Of a DNA stretch of 64,000 nucleotides, positions 8,002 to 16,084 are shown piece by piece. Made by a program: the position numbers and the translations under genes. This DNA is from Streptomyces cyaneochromogenes. GTDB lineage: Bacteria > Actinomycetota > Actinomycetes > Streptomycetales > Streptomycetaceae. Each line of letters starts with the position of its first letter. Positions within the stretch are counted from its first letter, which is position 1. Under the pieces are notes generated by a model. That model was given only the letters and a program-made list of their open reading frames with translations. It had not been told where the DNA came from and ran no database searches. The stretch lies in the NCBI RefSeq assembly GCF_003963535.1, contig NZ_CP034539.1, positions 8,060,001 to 8,124,000 of the forward strand. The letters are read 5' to 3'.

Positions 8002-8385
8002 CGGGGCGAACAGGTCGACGCCGTTTCCGTCCGGGTCGTGGACGGTGGCGTAGCGCTGGCCCCAGAAGGCGTCCCACGGCTTGAGCTCGCCGTGGCAGCC
8101 GGCGGCGACCAGTTCCTCGTACACCGTGTCCACCTCACCCGGATCCGCGCACCGCAGGGCCAGCCCGGCCCGGCTGCCACCGGTGGGCGGCTGCCAGCCG
8201 GCATGGAAGGACCGTACGGTCTCCTCGGTGTCGAGCAACAGCCGCAGCCCGCCCGGCAGTTCGGCCTCGGCGTGCGGCTCGGACTCGGAGCCCTGGGGGA
8301 AGGCGAAGCCGAGACGGCGGTAGAAGGTGACGGAGGCGGCCATGTCGGAGACGACGAGGCCGATGGCATCGAATCGTGGAGTCAT
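7984..8385 (-). CDS. VOC-family (glyoxalase/bleomycin-resistance fold) protein
   Basis: A 133-residue single-module VOC protein beginning MTPRFDAIGLVVSDMAASVTFYRRLGF, the classic first beta-alpha unit of the fold. The end has WGQRYATVHDPDGNGVDLF, the usual last metal-site strand with a Glu/Asp-type ligand position. Members bind a divalent metal and act as lyases or dioxygenases, or sequester drugs. Its 3' end overlaps the convergent AraC-type gene by 18 bp. Cytoplasmic; substrate unknown. Confidence 0.88.
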   Translation of the reverse strand: MTPRFDAIGLVVSDMAASVTFYRRLGFAFPQGSESEPHAEAELPGGLRLLLDTEETVRSFHAGWQPPTGGSRAGLALRCADPGEVDTVYEELVAAGCHGELKPWDAFWGQRYATVHDPDGNGVDLFAPLGPAE

Positions 8386-8451
8386 GCGGCCACCGTAGGC
8401 AGCCGGGGAGCGGCGGGTCTTGAAGGAATCGGACGCCTCGCGGCCGCCGCG

Positions 8452-9084
8452 TCAGTGGAAGGTCACCGGGCCTCGGGGCGTGTCCACCGTGAACGACATC
8501 CCCACCGGGCCCGTCGTGAGGTCGAGGTTCGTGCCGAGTGCCGTCAGCAGGCGCCGGATCTCGTCCGGGTCGGGGGCGGTCGCGGAGAGGGACAGCAGGG
8601 GTGTGGTGGGCAGGCCCGAGGCGGTGGGGTGGAGCGAGGTGCCCCAGTCGATGAGGAACGGGACGAGGCCGGAGGGGTGGGCGTCGTCGCCGTCGGTGAG
8701 CCGCCATTGCAGCAGGGTGCCGTCGGGTCTGCGGCGGCTCATCGCCTGCGCGGAGCCCGGGTCGTAGCCCTGGGCTCGGGCGCTCTCGATCGCCGCGTCC
8801 AGGTCCGGCGGGCTGATCGCCCAGGTGACCGTGTGCGGGGCGGTGAACCCGTCGACGTCGAAGGGGCGGGGCTGCCCGGGCTCGGACTGCTCGGGATCCG
8901 GGCCGATGATCTCCAGATAGCGGGCGCCGCCCAGGGACACCAGGTGGTTCCGGGTGCCGAGCCCGACGTGCGTGCCGCCCGGGGCCGGGGTCACGCCCGT
9001 GCGCCGGGTGAAGTCGGCGACCGTGGCGGCCAGGTCGGGGGTCGCGAGGACGAGATGATCCAGGAGCGCGGGAATGGCGTTCAT
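8452..9084 (-). CDS. VOC-family protein with glyoxalase-like domain
   Basis: A 210-residue protein whose N-terminus (LLDHLVLATPDLAATVADFTRRTGVTP) and following GTRNHLVSLG and YLEIIGPDP match the glyoxalase-like domain type of PF13468. The second half (PTTPLLSLSATAPDPDEIRRLLTALG) looks like a second, shorter VOC unit. The start at 9084 is an ATG (MNAIPALLDHL). It follows the previous VOC gene on the same strand with 66 bp between, so co-transcription is possible. The biochemical role is not known. Confidence 0.85.
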   Translation of the reverse strand: MNAIPALLDHLVLATPDLAATVADFTRRTGVTPAPGGTHVGLGTRNHLVSLGGARYLEIIGPDPEQSEPGQPRPFDVDGFTAPHTVTWAISPPDLDAAIESARAQGYDPGSAQAMSRRRPDGTLLQWRLTDGDDAHPSGLVPFLIDWGTSLHPTASGLPTTPLLSLSATAPDPDEIRRLLTALGTNLDLTTGPVGMSFTVDTPRGPVTFH

Positions 9085-9157
9085 CGCTGCCGAGGCTACG
9101 CAGAACGGCCCGCGGAATGGAACACCTGTGCGCCGGTAACGGGGATGGGGAGCCCGG

Positions 9158-10183
9158 TCACTCCTCGTGGACGACCGTGCCGTCGTCGAGCAGCTTCGGG
9201 TGGATCTTCATCGGGCCGTACTCGTCGACGTCCGAGGGGCGCGGGGGCTCCGGGCCGTCGGGGCCCATTCGGAGCATGCGCTCGACCCGGCAGACCCGGA
9301 GCGTCCGCCCCGCCACCCGGGCCTCGTCGGCGCGTTCGAGTGCCCGGAACTCCTCGGCCGCCTTCTCGTAGACGGCCTTCTTCTCGTCGTCGTACTGGTA
9401 CAGCAGGGGCCACAACTCGACCATCGCGTCATGGAGCGCACGCCGGGCGTCGTGCGGAGTGGACTGGAGCGCCAGGGCCGGCTCCCAGCCGGTCCGTTCG
9501 CGCTCGACCACGCCGAAACAGACGGGCAGCAGCACGATCCCCGGATGCGAGCGCACCGCACGCTCCGAGTCCCGGCGCACCTCGGCCGGGAACCGCACGC
9601 CCCGGTACACGAAGCCGCGCAGCCCCGCCCGCAGGGCGCCCGCCATCGGACCGTCGTCCCCGGGGCCCGGGTCGAGGACGAGGTCGAGGTCGGGGGAGGG
9701 GGTGTGACCCGCGCGCCGCTCCCACGTGCGCACTGTGGGCTCGGGGTCGGTGGGGCGGGGCGGCTCCAGCCGGTCGCTGCCGTCGCAGCGCGTGAACTCG
9801 TCCCCGCGCACGATCCGGTACCGCACCCCGCATGCCTCGACCTCGTTCACCGGCTCCCGCTCCAACACGTCCACGGCGGCGAGCAGTTCACGTCGCACCG
9901 CCGGATCGTCGGTGTCGTCCTTCGCGCGGAACCACAGATGGCTGTTCAGCGAGTCCCGGCACATCTGCGGCATCCCGTGCACGACCGGCTTCAGCACCCG
10001 CCACTCGGGCCCCACCGCCGGTTCCTGCGCGGCGACCCCGAACACCGGCCCACGCAGGGCGAACCCCGGATAGCGCACCGAGGCGTCCACCGCGTCGGCC
10101 TCCCGCACCCAGGCAGCGGGGTCGTCGCGGCGGATCAGCTCGTCGTGGAGCGCGTGGATCTGTTGCTGCCAGTCATGGGTCAT
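9158..10183 (-). CDS. DUF5954-family protein
   Basis: A 341-residue soluble protein starting at the ATG at 10183 (MTHDWQQQIHALHDELIRRDDPAAW). It has no signal peptide or membrane segment. Recognisable stretches are FGVAAQEPAVGPEWRVLKPV, VNEVEACGVRYRIVRGDEFTR and YDDEKKAVYEKAAEEFRALERADEARVAGRTLRVCRVERMLRMGPDGPE, which I associate with the actinobacterial DUF5954 family. Function unknown. It is divergent from the ThuA gene; the 149-bp gap between them holds a 19-bp palindrome close to the ThuA side. Confidence 0.75.
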   Translation of the reverse strand: MTHDWQQQIHALHDELIRRDDPAAWVREADAVDASVRYPGFALRGPVFGVAAQEPAVGPEWRVLKPVVHGMPQMCRDSLNSHLWFRAKDDTDDPAVRRELLAAVDVLEREPVNEVEACGVRYRIVRGDEFTRCDGSDRLEPPRPTDPEPTVRTWERRAGHTPSPDLDLVLDPGPGDDGPMAGALRAGLRGFVYRGVRFPAEVRRDSERAVRSHPGIVLLPVCFGVVERERTGWEPALALQSTPHDARRALHDAMVELWPLLYQYDDEKKAVYEKAAEEFRALERADEARVAGRTLRVCRVERMLRMGPDGPEPPRPSDVDEYGPMKIHPKLLDDGTVVHEE

Positions 10184-10266
10184 GCACGCATTGTCGCGAG
10201 ACCGAGGGTGTGCGTGAGGGTGAACCGACCCAACAACGCGGGGTGTTGGGCGGCCCCGTCCCAGGC

Positions 10267-10285
10267 GATCCGAAACTTTCGGATC
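10267..10285. promoter_or_regulatory. Perfect 19-bp palindrome, candidate operator for the ThuA gene
   Basis: GATCCGAAA (10267-10275), C, TTTCGGATC (10277-10285) is a perfect 9-1-9 inverted repeat ending 47 bp before the ThuA start and about 84 bp upstream of the DUF5954 start. The core CGAAACTTTCG resembles LacI-family operators. It could regulate either or both genes. Confidence 0.5.
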
Positions 10286-10332
10286 ACCGGCGGCAGTGGG
10301 CTCCCGACCCCGGCTCACCTAGGCTCGACGGC

Positions 10333-10980
10333 ATGTCCGCACGGCTCCTCGTCTACACCCGCACCACCGGCTACCGGCACGAATCCATCCCGGCCGGCGT
10401 CGAAGCCGTACGCACCATCGGCGACTTCGAGGTGGACCACACCGAGGATCCGCAAGCCTTCGAGAGGTCCCTCGACGGCTACGCGGCCGTCGTGTTCCTC
10501 TCCACCAGCGGCGAGGTGCTCACCCCCGCCGGGCGCGAGCGGCTCGCCGCGTACGTCGAGTCGGGCGGCGGCTTCACCGGCGTGCACGCGGCGGCCTGCA
10601 CGGAGTACGACTGGCCGTACTACGGCGAGCTGCTGGGCGCGCGGTTCGGCCGGCACCCCGAGTACCAGCCCGGCAAGGCGGTCGTCGAGGACCGGGACCA
10701 TCCGGCGACCCGGCATCTGCCCGCCGTGTGGGACTTCGCCGACGAGTGGTACGACTTCCGCAGCAACCCCCGAGGTTCGGTACGGGTGTTGGCCTGCGCC
10801 GAGGAGTCGTCGTACGACGGAGGCGGCATGGGGGAGGACCACCCGCTGGTGTGGTGCCGCGAGCAGGGATCCGGCCGCGTCTTCTACACGGCCCTCGGCC
10901 ACGCCGCCGAGGCCTACGACGACCCGGACTTCCGCGCGCACCTGCTGGGCGGCGTCAACTGGTCGGCGGGGCTGGACTAG
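10333..10980 (+). CDS. ThuA-domain protein (glutamine-amidotransferase-like fold)
   Basis: A 215-residue protein that is essentially one ThuA domain: LLVYTRTTGYRHESIPAGVEAV at the start, YAAVVFLSTSGEVLTPAGRERLAAYVESGGGFTGVHAAACTEYDWPYY in the middle, and GRVFYTALGHAAEAYDD near the end. ThuA domains have a flavodoxin-like amidotransferase fold and are linked to disaccharide (trehalose, sucrose) use in rhizobia; several members are sugar-related enzymes. No leader peptide, so cytoplasmic. A 19-bp LacI-like palindrome lies upstream and a bidirectional terminator lies just downstream. Confidence 0.88.
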   Translation: MSARLLVYTRTTGYRHESIPAGVEAVRTIGDFEVDHTEDPQAFERSLDGYAAVVFLSTSGEVLTPAGRERLAAYVESGGGFTGVHAAACTEYDWPYYGELLGARFGRHPEYQPGKAVVEDRDHPATRHLPAVWDFADEWYDFRSNPRGSVRVLACAEESSYDGGGMGEDHPLVWCREQGSGRVFYTALGHAAEAYDDPDFRAHLLGGVNWSAGLD

Positions 10981-10991
10981 ACACGGCGGAA

Positions 10992-11011
10992 GGCCGCTCG
11001 CAGGAGCGGCC
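10992..11011. terminator. Bidirectional terminator hairpin
   Basis: GGCCGCTC (10992-10999), loop GCAG, GAGCGGCC (11004-11011) is a perfect 8-bp stem with a tetraloop. It begins 12 bp after the ThuA stop codon and lies 19 bp beyond the stop of the convergent ferritin-like gene. Confidence 0.7.
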
Positions 11012-11029
11012 CTCCGACCCCTTGCCGTG

Positions 11030-12190
11030 CTACGAAGCGCGGGGCGGCCTGGGGAGTGCGCGGAACTGGGGGCCGTAGGTGTGGCCCGGGGAGTAGGGGA
11101 TCTGGGTCTCCATCAGTTCCACGGCGGGACGCTCCAGCCCGCGCATGGCGTGCTCGGCCGCGTTCAGCGCGCGGTGGCCGCCACCGGACCAGGCCGCGTC
11201 GAGGGTGTCCAGCACGGTGCTGTAGGTCGCGTCGAACCGGTACAGGAGCCCGCGGACATGGGCGTCCTGGGGGGTGGGCCAGCCGCCGGCCGGAACCGGG
11301 GCCATGGGGCGCACGTCGGGGAAGGGCACGGGCGCGCCGACGTACCGCCAGCCCTCGTCGGTCTCGCGCAGCTCCCGGCCGTAGTAGATCTCGCCGAAGG
11401 CGTAGTAGTGCGCCCGTTCGTCGTCCTCGAAGGGGTCGGCCGGGGAACCGGAGGTGCCCTCGCCCTGCTCCCTGATGATCTCGATGGCGCGCTCGACGTG
11501 GTCGAGGTTCTCGATCGGCCGCAGGTCGTCGCCGCCGACGTGCTCGGACACCTGTCCCCGCACCGACAGCTCCGGCCGCACGGTCAGGAACGCCTTCAGC
11601 ATCCCGGCATAGAACTCGCCGACGGTGGGCGAGGTCTGCGCGTTGCGGGTGAGGGGTTCCTCGGGCGCCTCGATCGCCATCATCACATCGCGGACATAGG
11701 GCTTGCTGAGGCCCGACAGGTAGACGTTCACCCCGGCCCGCACACCGCCGGGCAGCGGACCGGGAAAGACGGGCGCGGCGGCCTTGATCTGCGGCCTGCC
11801 GCCCACGGCCACGAGCAGGTTGCTGACGATGCTCAGGTGGAACATCTCGTCGCCGACGATGCGCCGGATCATCCGCGCGACCTCGCTGCGGCGGTCCTTG
11901 ACCGACCACCAGCCGCACAAGTACGGCGGGATGGTGGCGAGTTCGAGTCCCACCGCGACCTGCAGGGACGACCTGAGCCACTCGACGCCGCGCCCGGTCT
12001 CGGGAACGGCCATCAGCCGCGCCACTGACCCGAGGGCGGGCGCGGCGAGCGGCCCGCTCTCCGGCAGTGCGGCGGCAGCCTGGGCGGGACCGGCGACCGC
12101 GGCCGGCGCTCCGGCCGCCACCGCCGCCGACGCCAGGAAACTCCTGCGCTTGAACGGAGCCACCGCCGGCCTCTCCGGCACTTCGCTCAT
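11030..12190 (-). CDS. Tat-exported ferritin-like-domain protein (VioB/iminophenyl-pyruvate dimer synthase type)
   Basis: A 386-residue protein. The ATG at 12190 was chosen because GAGG lies 9 bases upstream; a GTG at 12199 is possible. The N-terminus has a twin-arginine leader (FKRRSFLASAAVAAGAPAAVAGPAQA). The body (about 60-230) matches the ferritin-like fold of the VioB/RebD N-terminal enzyme family: LRSSLQVAVGLELATIPPYLCGWW and RMIRRIVGDEMFHLSIVSNLLVAVGG, with metal ligands probably Glu in ELATIPP and E..H in DEMFH. The C-terminal half has HYYAFGEIYYGREL. Such domains bind di-iron or heme-like centres, but the substrate here is unknown. There is no pigment pathway beside it. Confidence 0.82.
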   Translation of the reverse strand: MSEVPERPAVAPFKRRSFLASAAVAAGAPAAVAGPAQAAAALPESGPLAAPALGSVARLMAVPETGRGVEWLRSSLQVAVGLELATIPPYLCGWWSVKDRRSEVARMIRRIVGDEMFHLSIVSNLLVAVGGRPQIKAAAPVFPGPLPGGVRAGVNVYLSGLSKPYVRDVMMAIEAPEEPLTRNAQTSPTVGEFYAGMLKAFLTVRPELSVRGQVSEHVGGDDLRPIENLDHVERAIEIIREQGEGTSGSPADPFEDDERAHYYAFGEIYYGRELRETDEGWRYVGAPVPFPDVRPMAPVPAGGWPTPQDAHVRGLLYRFDATYSTVLDTLDAAWSGGGHRALNAAEHAMRGLERPAVELMETQIPYSPGHTYGPQFRALPRPPRAS

Positions 12191-12374
12191 ACCCGTCACC
12201 CTCGCCTCAGCTCATAGCGATGGTCCCGCCTCGGCTCGCACGCCCCCGGGACCCCTCCGACAGCTCGCGAAGCTAGCAGTCAAAATGATCGCTACCGGGG
12301 CATACGGGCCGATAAGTGCAGCGACCACTCTGTCGGTCCAACGTTTGGGTTCCGGTACGGCGTTCGGAATCGGG

Positions 12375-12725
12375 CTCCTGCCAGCCGAGCGCGGCCCGGC
12401 GGAGGGTGTCGACGACGCGCAGGACGTCGGGGTTGGCATCGGTGTGAGCTGCTTGCCGAAGACGAGCCGCCAGTAGCGGCGCACGATGGGCAGGTCCTCG
12501 GCGCAGGTGACGAGCGGGACGTCCTTCAGCCGGGCGCAGAGGTCGTCGGGCGCCGGGGCGCTGCCGGTGCGCGGTGTCCATCGCGGTGCCGCGACCAGTA
12601 CGTACTCCTCGTCCGCGAGCGGTACGGAGAGCAGGGCGCGGCCCCCGGGGCGGCGGGTGGCGATCAGCGGGTCGTGCCGGCCCGCGCGCAGCTCCTCGAG
12701 GAGCGGTTCGGTCAGCACCTTCGGT
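12375..12725 (-). pseudogene. LysR-family regulator remnant (substrate-binding domain, frameshifted)
   Basis: Minus-strand translation from about 12725 gives LLEELRAGRHDPLIATRRP, then SVPLADEEYVLVAAPRW and AEDLPIVRRYWRLVFGKQL, which match the effector domain of LysR regulators. After about 12445 the match jumps to another frame (ANPDVLRVVDTLRRAALGWQ), which resembles the extreme C-terminus of the same family. The intervening domain and the whole N-terminal DNA-binding region are missing. This is therefore a decayed gene with at least one internal deletion and frameshift. Confidence 0.6.
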
Positions 12726-12907
12726 ACCTTCGGCGCCTTCGGCTTCCCGCCCCTGGACGCGCACGTCGTCGAGTTCCAGGAGCCGGCCGACGCCCGAGGA
12801 GCGGCGCGACGTCCTGCACGTCTGGCTGGGGGAGGACCTGCCCGGAGGCCGCGTCCGGGAAGATGGACCCGACACGTTGATCTTGACCGAGCCCGGGGGT
12901 GCGGCGG

Positions 12908-13723
12908 ATGTCGATGACGAGCTTCGACGAGAGTGAGCGACTGGTGTGGGCGGGCCGAGGGGCCGCTTATGCCGGAAGCTACGCCGGACTGTGCGCCCAT
13001 CCGGTGCCCAGGCTGCTCGATGCCGCTGAAGTCGGACCGGGAATACGGCTGTTGGACGTGGGAACCGGTCCCGGTACGGTCGCTGCCGCCGCATGCGCCC
13101 GGGGCGCGCGGGTGACGGCCGTGGACGCGGAGCCGACCATGGTGGAGCTGGCAGCACGAGCGGCGCCCGAGGCGGACGTGCGGGTCGCGGTCCTCCCCGA
13201 ACTCCCCTTCCCTGACGGTGAGTTCGACGCCGTCGTGGCCAACTTCGTGCTGAACCACGTCGGCCGGCCCCGGCTCGCCCTGGCCGAACTGCGCCGTGTC
13301 GTCAGGCCGAACGGCTGGGTCGCCCTGACGATCTGGGCGGCACCACCGGCCCCGGGCCAGACTCTGCTGGGCCGTGCGATCCAGGCCGCCGGCGCCGTAC
13401 GCCCCCCGCACCTCGCCGCCGGACTGGCCCCGCAGGACGACTTCCCCCGTGACGAGAGCGGCCTCACCGGCCTCATGGGCTCGGCAGGACTGCGCGAGGC
13501 CGCCTGCGAGACCCTGCGCTGGGACCACCGGGCCGGTGTCGAGGAGTGGTGGAGCGGCCCTGCGGCCGGCGTGGCGTGCGGCGGCCGCACGGTGCAGAGC
13601 CAGACCCCTGCGATCCGCGCCGAGATCAAGCGCCACTTCGACCTCTTCAGCGAGGAGTTCGCCGACGAGAACGGTGTCCTCACGTTGCCCCACGCCGCGT
13701 TGCTCGCCCGCGCACGGGGCTGA
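12908..13723 (+). CDS. Class I SAM-dependent methyltransferase
   Basis: A 271-residue methyltransferase, start ATG 12908 (a second in-frame ATG follows two codons later). The glycine-rich SAM site is IRLLDVGTGPGTVAAAA (about residues 45-62), followed by the acidic ribose-binding position in VTAVDAEPTM and by motif IV-like FDAVVANFVLNHVG. Its acceptor is unknown. It overlaps nothing and ends 17 bp before the target duplication of the mobile element, so the element inserted just downstream of it. Confidence 0.85.
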   Translation: MSMTSFDESERLVWAGRGAAYAGSYAGLCAHPVPRLLDAAEVGPGIRLLDVGTGPGTVAAAACARGARVTAVDAEPTMVELAARAAPEADVRVAVLPELPFPDGEFDAVVANFVLNHVGRPRLALAELRRVVRPNGWVALTIWAAPPAPGQTLLGRAIQAAGAVRPPHLAAGLAPQDDFPRDESGLTGLMGSAGLREAACETLRWDHRAGVEEWWSGPAAGVACGGRTVQSQTPAIRAEIKRHFDLFSEEFADENGVLTLPHAALLARARG

Positions 13724-13740
13724 ACCACGGGTGGGGGCAC

Positions 13741-13745
13741 CTCAG
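13741..13745. repeat. Left copy of 5-bp target duplication CTCAG
   Basis: CTCAG directly precedes the left inverted end of the element. The same CTCAG directly follows the right end (16080-16084). Confidence 0.75.
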
Positions 13746-13763
13746 CTTGTTCTTTATCTACCA
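13746..13763 (+). repeat. Left terminal inverted repeat (18 bp)
   Basis: Perfect inverse of 16062-16079. It contains the transposase stop codon (13758-13760). Confidence 0.85.
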
Positions 13764-15230
13764 AGATCTTCCGGGCTTGCCGATGGCTTTGAGGGTCTCG
13801 GGGCGTTTGACGGTTTTGCCGACGTCGTAGCGGGTGGCGGGTCGCCGGTTCTTCGAGCCGAGGGGGCGTCCGGGACCGGTTCCGGTGGGTTGAGGAACAC
13901 GGGCCGGGCAGAGCAGGTGGGCGCGGATGTTCCTGAACCCTCGGCGGACCCGGGCCGGGGTGAGGCGTTCGGGTTTCGCAGGCTTCTCCCAGGGCCGGCG
14001 GAGATCGGTGGCCAGCGGCCGGGCGAGGCGGAGCTGGGTGTGGGCGACGACCTGGAGCCAGGTCCAGCGGTCCGCTGCCTCGGGAGTACGGATTTTCGGG
14101 GTGGTCCAGCCGAGCGTCTGTTTTCCGAACCGGAAGGTGTGCTCCAGGTCGAATCTCCTGAGGAACACCTGCCACCACAGGTCCACGTCCGCAGGGGCGG
14201 CGCCGGTCTTCGAGGACCACAACCACACGGGCGGGGCCTCTCGTTCCTTCGAGAGGTGCTCGACCTTCAACCGGACCAGGGTGCCTTCGACGATGGGGAG
14301 TTCGCCGTCGTGCTCCAGCCAGGCCGAGCGGTGGGTCAGTCTCGGGTGGACCCGGTCCCACGCCTGGGCTTCGGCCTTTCCGTAGTTCACCGTGTCGGTG
14401 GCCGTGGTGATCGCCGGATCGGGCCAGGTCTCGGGCTTGGCAAAGCGGAACTCCGGCCAGTGCTTGGGTGGCCGGCCGTTGACGCCGCGCATCCTCGGTG
14501 GTTTCGGCAGACGCATCACCCGGTCGCTGCGGATCCGCCCGACCAGCTCGACGGGCAGATCCCGCAGTACCCAGGCCAGGCGGGTGACGTCGTAGCCGGC
14601 GTCCATGACGATCGTCATGTCCGGGTCTCCCGGCGTCCACTGGCCGGCCGTGATGAGCCGTTCGGCCACGGACCTCAGCTGGGCAGCGGTGACCGCGGTC
14701 GCGTCGTCCTCGGGCCCGAGCCGGACCACGTCCAGGATCCCGGTCCACGACGTGGCACCGGGCTCCAGGACAGCGACGAAGGAGTACGGCCAGCCCGGAA
14801 TGAACTGCGACGCCGACTTCGCCCGCCCGTAGACGTGGCAGAACAGCCGGTCCGCCGAGCACGGCGCGTCCGACCTCAGCCACGGCGACACATCGACCGC
14901 CAGCACCAGACGCCCGCCGTCGAAGCGGGGCAGGGGCATGTCGGCCAGCAAGGACCGCAACCTGTCGACGTCGATCCGGCCGTGGTTGAGGGCGCCGTAC
15001 AACGCTCCGTGCCCACGACGGTGCTCGGGCACCAGCGTCAGGTCCACCGGCGAGACCACCCGCCCGTCGACACACAGCAGCGCGTCGGTCAGCTCGAACA
15101 GTTCGTCACGCCGGGCGGTCAGACACTCATAGAACTCACCCCGGAAGCGTGACGCTTCCGCGAACGCTTCCCTCCGCACAGCATCTGGCAGCAGACTCAC
15201 CCTCACGGCCTTCGTCGTGGATATGTGCAC
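13758..15230 (-). CDS. DDE-type transposase
   Basis: A 490-residue transposase with a GTG start at 15230 (an internal GTG ten codons later is possible). Candidate catalytic acidic positions are in LVLAVDVSPW (about residue 110), TIVMDAGYD (about 210) and DLEHTFRFGKQTLGW (about 375), the last matching the Glu-containing end of a DDE domain. It resembles the putative transposases called NF041680, close to the IS701-like group. The frame is intact, so the element may still be active. Its 3' end reaches into the left terminal repeat. The 159 bp between it and the SUKH gene may hold its promoter; an inverted pair ACGGCCTTCGTC / GACGAAGGCCG surrounds the start. Confidence 0.88.
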   Translation of the reverse strand: MHISTTKAVRVSLLPDAVRREAFAEASRFRGEFYECLTARRDELFELTDALLCVDGRVVSPVDLTLVPEHRRGHGALYGALNHGRIDVDRLRSLLADMPLPRFDGGRLVLAVDVSPWLRSDAPCSADRLFCHVYGRAKSASQFIPGWPYSFVAVLEPGATSWTGILDVVRLGPEDDATAVTAAQLRSVAERLITAGQWTPGDPDMTIVMDAGYDVTRLAWVLRDLPVELVGRIRSDRVMRLPKPPRMRGVNGRPPKHWPEFRFAKPETWPDPAITTATDTVNYGKAEAQAWDRVHPRLTHRSAWLEHDGELPIVEGTLVRLKVEHLSKEREAPPVWLWSSKTGAAPADVDLWWQVFLRRFDLEHTFRFGKQTLGWTTPKIRTPEAADRWTWLQVVAHTQLRLARPLATDLRRPWEKPAKPERLTPARVRRGFRNIRAHLLCPARVPQPTGTGPGRPLGSKNRRPATRYDVGKTVKRPETLKAIGKPGRSW

Positions 15231-15389
15231 CTTGGTCGGAGCACATGATTCAGACGAAGGCCGCCCCCGTGTCCGGGGAATCCCCAGGTGAGCGACCTAG
15301 TGCGAGACGTCGTTCGATGCCAGGTGCCACACCGACCCAGGCATGCCGAGGCGAGTACGACCGACCGACTCAACAGCGCGTCCCTCTGC

Positions 15390-15992
15390 TCACCAGTCGA
15401 TCTCTCCGTCCTCGTCTACGGAGGGATGGGCGACGGAGTCGAGCCGGTCGGTCCGATCGTGGTGTTCCATGGCCTCGGCCACCTCGTGGAGCCAGGTTCC
15501 AAGGCTCGGCCACCCCAGGAAGTAGGCATGGTCGGCGTGCGGGGCGCGACCGAGATGGTCCTGCCACAAGCCCGGGCCCGCGTCGATGAAGTGCTCATCG
15601 CCATCGCCGCCTGCGAAGGGGATCCACTGCCTTCCCCACCACGGAGTCTCCTGCTCGTCTGGGTCGTCCTCGCCCTCCCAGGTCTTCATGCGCCTCTGTC
15701 TCACGTCGGCGATTGCGTCCGTGGAGTACAGCGGGCCGCACGGCAGAATGCCGAGGTAGGACGAATCCCCGTCGTGGCACAGGAGCGATGCGCGCAGGTC
15801 GGCGGGAAGACGTACGCCCAACGCGACTTCGAGCTGGTCGATGGCCTGTGGCGAAGCCGGGGGAGCAAGCTCTGCGAGTCGAGCGGGCGCATGCCGGGCC
15901 AGCCATGCGTCGATGCGCTGCCAGGAGGTGGCGACGGGCGGAATCACCGGCGTGATGCCGATCAGAGGCGGCTCGATCATGAGCTGAAGCAT
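15390..15992 (-). CDS. SMI1/KNR4 (SUKH) family protein, apparent transposon cargo
   Basis: A 200-residue soluble protein (an ATG four codons later is an alternative start). WQRIDAWLARHAPARLAELAPPASPQAIDQLEVALGVRLPADLRASLLCHDG is the typical opening of the SUKH fold, and PWWGRQWIPFAGGDGDEHFIDAGPG is the typical core strand. SUKH proteins are often immunity proteins to nuclease-type contact or polymorphic toxins, and in actinomycetes many are orphan. No toxin gene is adjacent. Because it lies between the two inverted ends of the element and on the transposase strand, it appears to travel with it. Confidence 0.85.
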   Translation of the reverse strand: MLQLMIEPPLIGITPVIPPVATSWQRIDAWLARHAPARLAELAPPASPQAIDQLEVALGVRLPADLRASLLCHDGDSSYLGILPCGPLYSTDAIADVRQRRMKTWEGEDDPDEQETPWWGRQWIPFAGGDGDEHFIDAGPGLWQDHLGRAPHADHAYFLGWPSLGTWLHEVAEAMEHHDRTDRLDSVAHPSVDEDGEIDW

Positions 15993-16061
15993 CTCAGCCC
16001 GAGACCAGCCGCAGGCTGAGAGGTGCAGGTTAAGGGGCGCTCCTCATGTGCCTGGGCAGGC

Positions 16062-16079
16062 TGGTAGATAAAGAACAAG
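16062..16079 (-). repeat. Right terminal inverted repeat (18 bp)
   Basis: TGGTAGATAAAGAACAAG, the perfect inverse complement of 13746-13763. Confidence 0.85.
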
Positions 16080-16084
16080 CTCAG
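16080..16084. repeat. Right copy of target duplication CTCAG
   Basis: Matches 13741-13745 and overlaps by two bases the first arm of the hairpin at 16083-16160. Confidence 0.75.

Larger units (their letters stand above)
13746..16079. mobile_element. 2,334-bp transposable element with a SUKH-family cargo gene
   Basis: CTTGTTCTTTATCTACCA at 13746-13763 is repeated perfectly in inverted form at 16062-16079. CTCAG flanks both ends. Inside are a complete DDE-type transposase on the minus strand (13758-15230) and a SMI1/KNR4 (SUKH) family gene on the same strand (15390-15992). The transposase stop codon lies inside the left inverted repeat, as in many compact insertion sequences. About 830 bp on the right is not needed for transposition, so the SUKH gene looks like passenger DNA. 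I do not assign an IS family with certainty. Confidence 0.85.

Noticed and set aside
12574..12936. A plus-strand frame ending in a protein-like stretch (RRDVLHVWLGEDLPGGRV) before the methyltransferase
   Set aside because: No start with a ribosome site, third-position base use drifts, no family recognised, and it is opposite the LysR remnant.
15206..15264. Inverted pair ACGGCCTTCGTC / GACGAAGGCCG as the possible right end of a shorter IS
   Set aside because: It does not match the 18-bp left end, no CTCAG duplication lies beside it, and a perfect copy of the left end is found at 16062-16079.
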